DNA from: Demequina iriomotensis | GTDB lineage: Bacteria > Actinomycetota > Actinomycetes > Actinomycetales > Demequinaceae | Direction of reading: 5' to 3' | NCBI RefSeq assembly: GCF_000971395.1 | Contig: NZ_BBME01000013.1 | Span: 124,001-188,000, forward strand | Length of the DNA: 64,000 nt | Part shown: positions 9,615-21,247 of the stretch, piece after piece | Position numbering within the stretch: the first letter of the stretch is position 1 | Layout: every line of letters begins with the position of its first letter | The notes under the pieces: model-generated | Told to the model about the DNA's origin: nothing | Databases searched by the model: none | Seen by the model: only the letters and a program-made list of their open reading frames with translations | Program-made: the position numbers and the translations under genes

Positions 9615-9925
9615 CGACGCTCGCGTTCGACGAGCGCATCCACCTGGTGCTGCCCGAGGCCGCGGATGCGGCGGGCGAGCGAGATCCCGATCTCCTCCAT
9701 CACGAGCTGCGCGCGCTTGGGGCCGATGCCGGGAAGGCACTGCAGCAGGTCGCGCACGCGGATGCCCGCGAGGGCCTCGTCGGCCTTCGCACGGCGGATC
9801 GCCTCGGCCAGCGACATCTCGCCACGCGTCAGCTCCTCCTTGAACACTCGGCGCGCGGACCGCACGGCGGTCGCCTTCACCAGCGCTGCCGCGCGCTGCT
9901 CATCGGTAAGTTCCGGGGTGGCCAT
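9611..9925 (-). CDS. mihF: Actinobacterial integration host factor (MihF/sIHF)
   Basis: A 104-residue nucleoid-associated protein of the mycobacterial-type IHF family, unrelated in fold to the HU-like IHF of enterics. The C-terminal helix-hairpin-helix-like segment [20 protein letters not shown] is the DNA-binding hallmark. GGAGGGAGAGG just before ATG 9925 is a strong ribosome site and decides the start; an upstream in-frame ATG would add five residues. It lies between pyrF and gmk, as in Mycobacterium and Streptomyces. Confidence 0.95.
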   Translation of the reverse strand: MATPELTDEQRAAALVKATAVRSARRVFKEELTRGEMSLAEAIRRAKADEALAGIRVRDLLQCLPGIGPKRAQLVMEEIGISLARRIRGLGQHQVDALVERERR

Positions 9926-9952
9926 GGCCTCTCCCTCCAAAGTCGGCTGCGT

Positions 9953-10792
9953 CTAGCGCAGGATGCTCTTCGCCGCGGTCGAGGCCTCGATGACGGCCTC
10001 GCGCAGCTTCTCGACGACGGGGCCCGCCTGCAGCACGCCCCTCGACTGATTGACGAGCACGCGACCCCGCGCGTTCCCGAAGACCAGGGACAATTCCGCT
10101 GGTCCGGCACCCTGAGCACCCACTCCGGGGCTCAGAAGGGGACCATTGACCCGGTCGAGATCGATGCCGAGGCGCTGAACAGCGTCTCCCACGGTCGCGC
10201 CGACCACGAGGCCGACATCTCCCATGGGACTGGCACCGAGGTTGAGCGCGGCCGCCTCCTCGGCGACCACGGCCGCGACGGCTCGGCCGTCCGGCGCGAT
10301 GGCGTGCTGGACGCCGGGACCCTCGGGGTTGGAGGTGAGCGCGAGGACGAAGATGCCCTTGCCGTGCTCCTTGGCGAGGTCGAGTGCAGGCTTCAGCGAG
10401 CCGAAGCCGAGGTAGGGCGAGACCGTGAGCGAGTCCGCCTCGAGCGGTGCGCCGGGCCGCAGGTACGAGTCCGCGTAGCCCTGCATCGTCGAGCCGATGT
10501 CGCCCCGCTTGGCGTCGAGCACCGTGAGGATGCCCAGCTCGCGGGCCCTGCCGAGCACGTGCTCGAGGGCCGCGACCCCGGCGGAGCCGTGACGCTCGAA
10601 GAACGCCGCGTTGGGCTTCACCGCCGCGGCCGTGCCGGCGCTCGCCTCGAGCACCGCGTCGCCGAATTCGGCGAGCGAACGCGCCGTGTCCTCCATGCCC
10701 CACGCCGCGAGCAGACCCGGGTGAGGATCGATCCCCACACAGAGCGGACCGTGCTGGTCCATCGCGGCCGCGAGACGGGCGCCGAACGCCAT
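9953..10792 (-). CDS. pyrF: Orotidine-5'-phosphate decarboxylase, actinobacterial/type 2
   Basis: A 279-residue enzyme for the last step of UMP synthesis. CVGIDPHPGLL at the N-terminus and VLDAKRGDIGSTM with the catalytic Lys/Asp array identify the longer PyrF subfamily found in actinobacteria and myxobacteria. AAGGAGG is placed well before the ATG. It is separated from carB by 95 bases, so it may have its own promoter besides read-through from the pyr genes. Confidence 0.96.
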   Translation of the reverse strand: MAFGARLAAAMDQHGPLCVGIDPHPGLLAAWGMEDTARSLAEFGDAVLEASAGTAAAVKPNAAFFERHGSAGVAALEHVLGRARELGILTVLDAKRGDIGSTMQGYADSYLRPGAPLEADSLTVSPYLGFGSLKPALDLAKEHGKGIFVLALTSNPEGPGVQHAIAPDGRAVAAVVAEEAAALNLGASPMGDVGLVVGATVGDAVQRLGIDLDRVNGPLLSPGVGAQGAGPAELSLVFGNARGRVLVNQSRGVLQAGPVVEKLREAVIEASTAAKSILR

Positions 10793-10887
10793 CCCTACCT
10801 CCTTGAGAGCTGCCCCAAATGTGCAGCCATTGACACACTACCTGCGATGTTGGGCGCGCGCGCGGGCGCGCCCAGGTGCTGATCCCG
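10793..10887 (-). promoter_or_regulatory. carB-pyrF intergenic region with GC palindrome and possible promoter
   Basis: A 95-base gap in an otherwise tightly packed set. On the minus strand it first holds a GC-only palindromic stretch (GGGCGCGC...GCGCGCCC), which could pause or end transcription after carB. It then holds TAGTGT, a TANNNT match about 50 bases before the pyrF ATG, and finally the AAGGAGG ribosome site. Promoter assignment is tentative. Confidence 0.3.
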
Positions 10888-14176
<3,289 letters not shown>

Positions 14177-14184
<8 letters not shown>

Positions 14185-15295
14185 GCTGGCCCTTCATGAG
14201 GTCGAGAAAGCGGTCGAAGAGGTACGAGGCGTCGTGCGGACCCGCCGCGGCCTCGGGGTGGTACTGGACCGAGAAGGCCGGGATGTCGCGGCACTCGAGG
14301 CCCTCGACCACGTCGTCGTTGAGGCACACGTGGCTGACGAGCACCTTGCCGTAGCCGTGCGGGCTGTCGCTCTCGCCGTCGAGCGGCGCGTCGACCGCGA
14401 AGCCGTGGTTGTGGGCGGTGACCTCGACCTTGCCGGTGGTGCGATCCATCACGGGCTGGTTGATGCCGCGGTGACCGAAGGCCAGCTTGTACGTGCCGTA
14501 GCCGAGCGCGCGGCCCAGGATCTGGTTGCCGAAGCAGATGCCGAAGAACGGCACCTTGGCGTCGAGGATCTCGCGCAGGGTCGCGACCGTGCCGTCGGCG
14601 GCGCCCGGGTCGCCGGGGCCGTTCGAGAAGAACACGCCGTCCGGCTGCATGGCGAGGATGGACGATGCGGGGGTGGTCGAGGGCACCACGGTCACCTTGA
14701 TGCCGCGCTGGGCCATCTGCTGCGGGGTCATCGCCTTGATGCCCAGGTCGACGGCCACCACGTGGGCGGTCTGCTCCCCCACCGGCTCGACCACGTAGGG
14801 CTCCGAGGTGGAGACCTCGTCCGCGAGGTGCGCGCCCTTCATCGGCGCGGCGTTCCGCACCCGCTCGAGCAGCGCATCGTCCGCCGCGAGGGCATCGCCC
14901 GAGAAGATGCCGGCGCGCATCACGCCCGCGGTGCGCAGCACCCGCGTCAGCTGGCGGGTGTCGATGCCGGAGATGCCGACGACGCCCTGGGCGACCAGGT
15001 CCTCGTCGAGGCTGCGCTGCGCACGCCAGTTCGACGGCCGGCGTGCGGGGTCGCGCACCACGTAGCCGGCGACCCAGTACTGCCGCGACTCGTCGTCCTC
15101 GTCGTTGACGCCGGTGTTGCCGATGTGCGGCGCCGTCATCACGACGATCTGCTTGTGGTAGCTCGGGTCGGTGAGCGTCTCCTGGTAGCCGGTCATGCCG
15201 GTGTTGAAGACGATCTCGCCGAGCGTCTCGCCGACAGCGCCGTAGGCGCGGCCCTCGAACGTCTGGCCGTCCTCGAGTACTAGAACCGCCTTCAC
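14177..15295 (-). CDS. carA: Carbamoyl-phosphate synthase small subunit (glutamine amidotransferase)
   Basis: A 372-residue class I glutamine amidotransferase. The N-terminal domain holds [18 protein letters not shown]. The C-terminal domain has the nucleophile loop [16 protein letters not shown] and the His-Glu pair in [14 protein letters not shown]. It supplies ammonia to CarB. The GTG start overlaps the pyrC stop by four bases (GTGA), consistent with translational coupling. Confidence 0.98.
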
Positions 15296-16599
15296 GCGAA
15301 CGCTCCTTCGAATCGGGGGCTCAGATGGGTGGGGACGCCGCGCAGGAACGTGGCGACCGCGCGGCCCGGCAGCTCGATGCCGCCGAACGGGGAGTTGTTG
15401 GAGCGGCTCGCGCTCGCGGACGGGTCGACCGTCCACGGGTCGGCCGGGTCGATCAGCGTGAGGTGCGCGGGCTCGCCGACGGCGATCGGGCGGCCGTGCT
15501 CGTCCTCGACGCGGCCGATGCGGGCGGGCGCCTCGGACATCACCCGCGCGACGTCGCGCCACGTCAGGGCGCCGGTGTCGACCATCGTCTTCTGCACGAT
15601 GCCGACCGCGGTCTCGAGGCCGATCATGCCCATGGCCGCGGCTGCCCACTCGCAGTCCTTGTCCTCGTCGGGGTGCGGCGCGTGGTCGGTGGCGACCACG
15701 TCGATGGTGCCGTCCGCGAGGCCGGCACGAACCGCGTCGACATCGGCCTGGGTGCGCAGGGGCGGGTTGACCTTGAAGCGCGCGTTGTAGCCGCGCACCG
15801 ACTCGTCGGTCAGCAGCAGGTGGTGCGGCATCACCTCGGCGGTGACGTCGACACCGCGGGACTTCGCCCAGCGGACGATCTCGACGGAGCCGGCGGTCGA
15901 CAGGTGGCACACGTTGAGGCGAGAGCCGACGTGACCGGCGAGCAGCACGTCGCGCGCGATGATCGACTCCTCGGCGACGGCGGGCCAGCCCGCGAGCCCG
16001 AGCTCGGCGGACACCTCGCCCTCGTGCATCTGCGAGCCCTCGGTGAGGCGCGGGTCCTGCGCGTGCTGGGAGATCACGCCGTCGAACGTCTTCGCGTACT
16101 CGAGGGCGCGGCGCATGATGACCGGGTCGTGCACGCACTTGCCGTCGTCGGAGAAGATGCGGACGCGGGCCTTCGAGTGGGCCATCGCGCCCATCTCGGA
16201 CAGCTGCGTGCCGTCCAGGCCGACGGTGACGGCACCCACGGGGTACACGTCCACGAGGCCGATCTCCTTGCCGCGGCTCCACACCTGCTCGACCACGCCC
16301 GCGGTGTCGGCGACCGGCGTGGTGTTGGCCATCGCGTGGACGGCGGTGAACCCGCCGATCGCGGCGGAACGCGAGCCGGTCTCGATGGTCTCGGCGTCCT
16401 CGCGACCGGGCTCGCGCAGGTGCGTGTGGATGTCCACCAGGCCCGGAAGCGCGATGAGGCCGGTCGCGTCGACCACCACCGCATCGTCCGGCGCGTCGAC
16501 CGTGGCGCCGACGGCCGTGATGACGCCGTCCTCGACCAGGATCGTGGCGGTGGTGTCCCCGTACAGGGACGCGTTCTCGATGACGATCGGGCGGCTCAC
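15292..16599 (-). CDS. pyrC: Dihydroorotase (class I, multifunctional type)
   Basis: A 435-residue amidohydrolase with the metal-binding [12 protein letters not shown], the substrate segment MANTTP, and [13 protein letters not shown] carrying the catalytic Asp. It cyclises carbamoyl aspartate. The GTG start at 16599 is forced by the four-base GTGA overlap with the pyrB stop and gives the typical N-terminus of the family. Confidence 0.97.
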   Translation of the reverse strand: MSRPIVIENASLYGDTTATILVEDGVITAVGATVDAPDDAVVVDATGLIALPGLVDIHTHLREPGREDAETIETGSRSAAIGGFTAVHAMANTTPVADTAGVVEQVWSRGKEIGLVDVYPVGAVTVGLDGTQLSEMGAMAHSKARVRIFSDDGKCVHDPVIMRRALEYAKTFDGVISQHAQDPRLTEGSQMHEGEVSAELGLAGWPAVAEESIIARDVLLAGHVGSRLNVCHLSTAGSVEIVRWAKSRGVDVTAEVMPHHLLLTDESVRGYNARFKVNPPLRTQADVDAVRAGLADGTIDVVATDHAPHPDEDKDCEWAAAAMGMIGLETAVGIVQKTMVDTGALTWRDVARVMSEAPARIGRVEDEHGRPIAVGEPAHLTLIDPADPWTVDPSASASRSNNSPFGGIELPGRAVATFLRGVPTHLSPRFEGAFA

Positions 16600-17555
16600 G
16601 CGGCGCCCTCCTCTCCGGCAAGCAGCAGGTACAGGGCGGCCATGCGGACGGCGACACCGTTCGCGACCTGCTCCACGATGACGGAGCGGGGCGAGTCGGC
16701 GGCCTCGGCCGAGATCTCGAGCCCCCGGTTCATGGGGCCAGGATGCATGATGATCGCGTGGTCCGGGAGGCGGCGCATGCGCGCCCCGTCGAGGCCGTAG
16801 ATCCGCGAGTACTCCTCGGGGCTGGGGAAGAAGGCGGCCCCTCCCCCGGTCATGCGCTCGCGCTGCACGCGCAGCATCATGAGCGCGTCGATGTCGTACG
16901 CGTCGAGCGCCTGGTCGAGCGTGTGCACCACGTCGCACGGCCACGGGTCGATGCCGATGGGCACCAGCGTGGGCGGCGCCACGAGCACCACCGTGGCACC
17001 GAGCGTATGCAGCAGCTGGACGTTCGAGCGCGCGACCCGGCTGTGGAGCACATCGCCCACGATCGCGACGGTGAGGCCCGCGAGGTCGTTGCCCAGCGGG
17101 TCCGTCACCAGGTGCTTGCGCATCGTGAACGCGTCGAGCAGCGCCTGCGTGGGGTGCTGATGCGTGCCGTCGCCCGCGTTGAGGACGCTGCCGTGCATCC
17201 AGCCGGAGGTCGCGAGGCGCGAGGCGGCTCCGGAGGCCCAGTGGCGGACCACCACGGCGTCGGCGCCCATCGCCTGGAGCGTGAGGGCGGTGTCCTTGAG
17301 CGACTCGCCCTTGCTCACCGAGCTGCCCTTGGCCGAGAAGTTGATGACGTCCGCGCTGAGGCGCTTGGCGGCGGCCTCGAAGGAGATGCGGGTACGGGTC
17401 GAGTCCTCGAAGAAGAGGTTGACCACGGTCTTGCCGCGCAGAGTCGGGAGCTTGCGGACCTCGCGCTCCTGGGTCGCCGCCATCTGCGCGGCGGTGTCGA
17501 GGATGAGGATCGCGTCGTCGCGCGACAGGTCCTTCGCGCTGAGGAGGTGGCGCAT
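16596..17555 (-). CDS. pyrB: Aspartate carbamoyltransferase catalytic subunit
   Basis: A 319-residue enzyme with the carbamoyl-phosphate loop [24 protein letters not shown] and [12 protein letters not shown] 17555 was chosen because AAGGGGGAG ends five bases before it; a GTG two codons upstream would overlap the pyrR stop as GTGA but has no room for a ribosome site. No regulatory pyrI is nearby. It is second in the pyrR-pyrB-pyrC-carA-carB set. Confidence 0.97.
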   Translation of the reverse strand: MRHLLSAKDLSRDDAILILDTAAQMAATQEREVRKLPTLRGKTVVNLFFEDSTRTRISFEAAAKRLSADVINFSAKGSSVSKGESLKDTALTLQAMGADAVVVRHWASGAASRLATSGWMHGSVLNAGDGTHQHPTQALLDAFTMRKHLVTDPLGNDLAGLTVAIVGDVLHSRVARSNVQLLHTLGATVVLVAPPTLVPIGIDPWPCDVVHTLDQALDAYDIDALMMLRVQRERMTGGGAAFFPSPEEYSRIYGLDGARMRRLPDHAIIMHPGPMNRGLEISAEAADSPRSVIVEQVANGVAVRMAALYLLLAGEEGAA

Positions 17556-17557
17556 CG

Positions 17558-18100
17558 TCACTCCCCCTTCCGCAGGATCACGGCGTCCTCGCCGTCGAGC
17601 TCCTCGACGTGGACGTCGACTCGCTCGGAGCGGGCGGTGGGGATGTTCTTGCCCACGTAGTCGGCGCGGATGGGCAGCTCCCGGTGGCCGCGATCCACGA
17701 GCGTCGCGAGCTGCACCGCGCGCGGGCGGCCCAGGTCGCGGATCGCGTCGAGCGCGGCGCGGATGGTGCGGCCGGTGTGGAAGACGTCGTCCACCAGGAC
17801 CACCACCGCGTCGTCGATCCCGGCATCGGGGACGGTGGTGGTGCCGATGGCGCGCGTCGGGTTCTTGAAGAGGTCGTCGCGGTACATCGTGATGTCGAGC
17901 GCGCCGGTGGCGGCGTCGGCGTCGAAGCCGGGCTCGATCTCGGCGATGCGCTGCGCGAGACGATGCGCGAGCGGGAGGCCCCGGGACGGGATCCCGAGGA
18001 GCACCACGTCGAGCGCTCCGTCGTTGCGCTCCACGATCTCGTGGGCGATGCGTGTGAGGACGCGCGACACATCCGCCGCGCCCATGATGGTGCCAGTCAC
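17558..18100 (-). CDS. pyrR: Bifunctional pyr operon regulator / uracil phosphoribosyltransferase
   Basis: A 180-residue type I phosphoribosyltransferase-fold protein with PRPP loop [14 protein letters not shown]. PyrR binds pyr mRNA in response to UMP/UTP. The GTG start lies seven bases after GGAAGGAGG. A PyrR-loop-like sequence lies directly upstream, so it probably represses its own operon by blocking translation, as described for mycobacteria. It leads the pyrimidine operon. Confidence 0.97.
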   Translation of the reverse strand: MTGTIMGAADVSRVLTRIAHEIVERNDGALDVVLLGIPSRGLPLAHRLAQRIAEIEPGFDADAATGALDITMYRDDLFKNPTRAIGTTTVPDAGIDDAVVVLVDDVFHTGRTIRAALDAIRDLGRPRAVQLATLVDRGHRELPIRADYVGKNIPTARSERVDVHVEELDGEDAVILRKGE

Positions 18101-18107
18101 CTGGCGA

Positions 18108-18136
18108 CCTCCTTCCCCGCCTCGCAGGACGGTCCT
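18108..18136 (-). promoter_or_regulatory. Putative PyrR-binding RNA loop next to the pyrR ribosome site
   Basis: On the minus strand CCGTCCTGCGAGGC is followed at once by GGGGAAGGAGG. TCCTGCGAGGC fits the PyrR loop consensus TCCNGNGAGGY. Because the Shine-Dalgarno abuts the loop, PyrR binding would block ribosome entry instead of acting through a terminator; none is visible in the roughly 80-base leader. A TAGGCT hexamer at 18164-18169 is a candidate -10 for this transcript. Confidence 0.6.
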
Positions 18137-18183
18137 TAAAGGATGTCTGGGTTTGCGCTGGCCAGCCTACCCGACGGTCGCTC

Positions 18184-19567
18184 TCACCACGGACCCTGCC
18201 TGCTCATCGCGCGCAGGTCGGCGTCGGTGAGCGTGCTCTGGGCAAGGTGGCCGGGTTGCGGCCGACGTTTCGGGTCCACCGACGCGGGCGGCACGAACCA
18301 GGGCTGGCCGCCACGCCTCTCCACCTGCCACTGCTCCTCGTGCAGCCAGTGATGGTGGTAGGCGCACAGCATGAGCCCGTTCTCGAGGTCCGTCGCTCCC
18401 CCGTGCCGCCAATTGATGACGTGATGGGTGTGGCACATGCTCGGCTGGAGCCCGCACTTGCCGCAGCCGCGGTCCCGCGCGGCGATCGCGCGGCGCTGCG
18501 GCACCGTGAACAGCCGTTCCATCCGACCCTGGTCCAGCACCTCGGACTCGCCGCCCAGGACGGTCGGGATGTAGCCCGCCTCGGTGAGCTCGCGTCGCAA
18601 GGCGCCGACCGCGACCTCACGTCGGATTCCGTCGATGCGCGCCCGCCCGTCCAGCGAATTCAAGGTCTCGAGGGACATCCTCACGTTGACCACCGTGGTC
18701 ACCGACTCGTGCGGCTGCTCGCATGCGGTGGCGTGGCGGCCGAGCCATCCGAGCGCGTCCGCACGCATCTGCGCGGGGGTGCGGCAGTCCTCCCCCGCTC
18801 CCCCGTCCTTGCGGGCGAGGAACGCCTTCTTGAGGTAGCCGTCCGTGGCAGCCATCAGGTGCGCGGCAGTCACAGGATCGAGCAGCGCGCTCACTCGGAT
18901 CATGCCGCTGCGCTCCTCACAGAAGGACGCCACGCGAAGCCGGCGCAGAGCCTCGTCCTGCGCTTCTGCGTCGGGTGAGGGGGTGAGTCCCGCCTCGACC
19001 TGCGCGACCAGGGTGCGAACCGAGCTGAGGGCGGCGCCCCGCGCCTTGTCGACCGTCACCTGCTCGAGCCGCGCGAGGGGAACCGCTGCCAGCGGGGTCT
19101 CGCGCAGCGCATCGTCCACGGCCACGCCGACCGCCTCCAACGCGTCGGGGTGACGCATGAGCACCTCCCTGAGGAGGAAGAACGCGTCGGCGCTGATCTC
19201 GCGCTCCCGCGCCACCCACGTCAGGTGAGGGAGGACGGAGGCGCCGAACCCCCGCATCGTCCCCCTCTGCGAGCAGAGCGGTTCCGAGGAGTCGCAGGCG
19301 CTCGGCCTCCGCGACCGTACCGCCGGTCCGGCTCGCGAGGTAGTGGTCGATGCTGCGGTGGCCCTGACGGCGCGCCAACCCGCCCCTGCCCGGTCCCGAC
19401 CGGGCACCCGCCCTTCCCGCGGCTTCGGCGAGCATCAGGTCTGCGGCGCGACGGACGTCGACCAGCTCGCGGACCAGGTTGTCGATCTCCCAGTCCTCGG
19501 CCGAGCCGCACACCGCGAGGCGCTCGCGAATCTCCACGAGGGGTTCGACGACTGCGGTCTGGGCCAT
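18184..19567 (-). pseudogene. DUF222/HNH endonuclease-domain gene, interrupted by a +1 frameshift
   Basis: Two reading frames together encode one DUF222-HNH protein. The first part runs from ATG 19567 (MAQTAVVEPLVEIRERLAV) to ...RLRLLGTALLAEGDDAG. The second continues GFGASVLPHLTWVAREREIS to the C-terminal HNH zinc region CGKCGLQPSMCHTHHVINW...HGGATDLENGLMLC. The join falls in a run of five G (19249-19253); removing one G restores a single frame, and the total length is one base over a multiple of three. This could be a real mutation, a phase-variable tract or a homopolymer sequencing error. Such genes are common, multicopy and of uncertain role in actinobacteria. Confidence 0.85.
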
Positions 19568-19630
19568 GGAACCAGTCCACCACCCACCACCGACAACGAA
19601 CCGGACAAAGCCGACAGTTATCCCCAGGGG

Positions 19631-19664
19631 AACGAGAAAGGACCCGCGCCCGAAGGCGCGGGCC
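19631..19664 (-). terminator. Rho-independent terminator after efp-nusB
   Basis: On the minus strand a ten-pair stem (one G-T pair) GGCCCGCGCC / GGCGCGGGTC closes a TTCG tetraloop and is followed by CTTTCTCGTT. It begins 18 bases past the nusB stop and is the most textbook-like terminator in the window. Confidence 0.85.
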
Positions 19665-19682
19665 CCTCCCCACGATGCAGGC

Positions 19683-20102
19683 TCAGTCCCGACGCAGCGC
19701 CGGCGCCTCCCGCGCGATGGTCCCGAGCACGCCGTTGACGAACGACGGCGAGTCGTCCGTCGACAGGTCGGCGGCAAGCGAAACGGCCTCGTCGATCGCG
19801 ACGGGCGTCTCGACCTCGTCGTTGCACAGGATCTCCCACGCGCCGATCCGCAGGAGCGCGCGGTCGACCGCGGGCATGCGCGTGAGCTGCCACTCGGGAG
19901 AGGCGTCCTGGATGATCGTGTTGAGCTCGACCCACCACTGGACCACGCCGCGGACGATCTCCTCCGCGTACGGCGGAAGCGGCATCTCGCGGCCCGACTC
20001 CCGCAGGCGCGTGTCCAGCAGGGCCAGGACGTTGGCGCCCTTCTGGTCCGCCTCGAAGAGGATGTCGAGGGCGCGCTTGCGCGCCTTGGTACGGGCGGCC
20101 AC
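19683..20102 (-). CDS. nusB: Transcription antitermination factor NusB
   Basis: A 139-residue all-helical RNA-binding protein: RTKARKRALDILFEADQKG at the N-terminus and PVAIDEAVSLAADLSTDDSPSFVNGVLG near the C-terminus are typical NusB. With NusE it binds boxA of rRNA leaders. The GTG start shares one base with the efp stop (TAGTG), so it is coupled to efp. The transcript ends at the hairpin downstream. Confidence 0.97.
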   Translation of the reverse strand: MAARTKARKRALDILFEADQKGANVLALLDTRLRESGREMPLPPYAEEIVRGVVQWWVELNTIIQDASPEWQLTRMPAVDRALLRIGAWEILCNDEVETPVAIDEAVSLAADLSTDDSPSFVNGVLGTIAREAPALRRD

Positions 20103-20665
20103 TAGTCGTTGACGCGCGACTGGTACTCGCCGGTCGAGGTGTTGACCTTGACCTTGGTGCCCTGCTCGAGGAACAGCGGGACCTGGATCTCCTTGCCGGT
20201 CTGGAGCGTCGCGGGCTTGGTGCCGCCCGAGGAGCGGTCGCCCTGCAGGCCCGGCTCGGTGTACGTGACCTCGAGGACCACGGAGCCCGGGAGCTCGAGG
20301 AAGATCGGGTTGCCGTTGTTGGAGCCGATGACCGCCGACTCGTTCTCGAGCAGGTAATCGGTCGCGTCGCCCATGACCGCCTCCGAGACGGGGATCTGGT
20401 CGAAGGTCTGCGGGTCCATGAAGATGTACGACGTGCCGTCGAAGTACAGGTACTGCATGTCGCGGCGGTCGACGGTCTCGAACTCGACCTTCGCGCCGGC
20501 GTTGAAGGTCTTGTCGACCACCTTGCCCGTGAGCACGTTCTTCAGCTTGGTGCGGACGAATGCGCCGCCCTTGCCGGGCTTCACGTGCTGGAACTCGATG
20601 ACGGACCAGAGGTTGCCGTCGATGTTGAGCACGGAGCCGTTCTTGATGTCGTTCGAAGTCGCCAC
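20102..20665 (-). CDS. efp: Translation elongation factor P
   Basis: A 187-residue three-domain protein. [19 protein letters not shown] contains the domain I loop with the tip lysine (about residue 32) that reaches the peptidyl-transferase centre to relieve polyproline stalling. Domain II/III end [13 protein letters not shown]. The GTG start has AAGGAC upstream. A -10 hexamer lies 43 bases upstream, overlapping the aroQ stop, so efp-nusB is probably its own transcription unit. Confidence 0.97.
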   Translation of the reverse strand: MATSNDIKNGSVLNIDGNLWSVIEFQHVKPGKGGAFVRTKLKNVLTGKVVDKTFNAGAKVEFETVDRRDMQYLYFDGTSYIFMDPQTFDQIPVSEAVMGDATDYLLENESAVIGSNNGNPIFLELPGSVVLEVTYTEPGLQGDRSSGGTKPATLQTGKEIQVPLFLEQGTKVKVNTSTGEYQSRVND

Positions 20666-20707
20666 AGGGGTGTCCTTACAGAAGGTTCTGGGATTAGTCC
20701 GCAGACG

Positions 20708-20713
20708 ATTCTA
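20708..20713 (-). promoter_or_regulatory. -10 hexamer TAGAAT for efp-nusB, overlapping the aroQ stop codon
   Basis: TAGAAT on the minus strand is a near-consensus -10; its TAG is also the aroQ stop. The predicted start is near 20701, giving a leader of about 35 bases to the efp GTG. No clear -35 is visible, as is usual in this genome. Confidence 0.55.
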
Positions 20714-21151
20714 GCCGACGCGCCGCGCGACGGCCTCGAGGGCCAATCGGTAGGAGTCCACGCCGAAGCCCGCGATGGTCCCGCTCGCGACGCCGCTGAT
20801 GACGCTGGTGTGCCGGAACTCCTCCCGCGTGTGCGGGTTCGTGAGATGCACCTCGACCAACGCCAGCCCCGCCGAGGACACGAGCGCGCACGCATCGCGC
20901 AGCGCGTACGAGTAGTGCGTGAAGGCCGCCGGGTTGAGCACCACGTGCCAGCCCGCGTCGACGGCCTCGTGCATCCAGTGCACCAGGTCCGCCTCGTCGT
21001 CAGACTGCCGCACCTCGACCTCGAGCTGCAGGTCCGCGCCCCACTGGGTCACCAGCACCGACAGCTCCTCGTGCGTGGTGGTGCCGTACTTCTCCGGCTC
21101 CCGGGTGCCGAGCCTGCGGAGGTTGGGACCGTTGACGACCAGGACGTTCAT
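20711..21151 (-). CDS. aroQ: 3-dehydroquinate dehydratase, type II
   Basis: A 146-residue enzyme of the shikimate pathway. NGPNLRRLGTREPEKYG holds the catalytic Arg and Tyr, and NPAAFTHYS and EVHLTNPHTREEFRHTSVIS complete the type II active site. A TACGCT -10 hexamer six bases before the ATG predicts a leaderless mRNA. It is cut off from aroB by a plus-strand membrane-protein gene, unlike the contiguous aro runs of many relatives. Confidence 0.96.
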   Translation of the reverse strand: MNVLVVNGPNLRRLGTREPEKYGTTTHEELSVLVTQWGADLQLEVEVRQSDDEADLVHWMHEAVDAGWHVVLNPAAFTHYSYALRDACALVSSAGLALVEVHLTNPHTREEFRHTSVISGVASGTIAGFGVDSYRLALEAVARRVG

Positions 21152-21157
21152 GCCGCC

Positions 21158-21163
21158 AGCGTA
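21158..21163 (-). promoter_or_regulatory. -10 hexamer TACGCT for leaderless aroQ
   Basis: On the minus strand TACGCT, then six bases (GGCGGC), then the aroQ ATG at 21151. It lies immediately beside the tandem GGACGATGCG repeats at 21170 and 21191. Confidence 0.5.
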
Positions 21164-21168
21164 GCGGC

Positions 21169-21205
21169 GGGACGATGCGCGGCGTGGGAGGGACGATGCG
21201 CGGCC
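21169..21205 (+). repeat. Tandem direct pair GGGACGATGCGCGGC
   Basis: Two 15-base copies of GGGACGATGCGCGGC at 21169-21183 and 21190-21204, 21 bases apart start to start, lie in the divergent promoter region between aroQ and the plus-strand membrane gene. Both contain the ten-base word found across the window. The second copy occupies the approximate -35 zone of the TAGCAT -10 at 21216. They could be protein-binding sites or simply two intergenic members of the repeat family. Confidence 0.8.
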
Positions 21206-21215
21206 CGGGTGCCGC

Positions 21216-21221
21216 TAGCAT
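21216..21221 (+). promoter_or_regulatory. -10 hexamer TAGCAT for the plus-strand membrane gene
   Basis: TAGCAT matches TANNNT. A start near 21228 would give a 20-base leader that includes GGGGG ahead of GTG 21248. It lies downstream of the tandem motif copies. Confidence 0.45.
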
Positions 21222-21247
21222 CGCGGCAGTCAAGCCTGGGGGTACAA

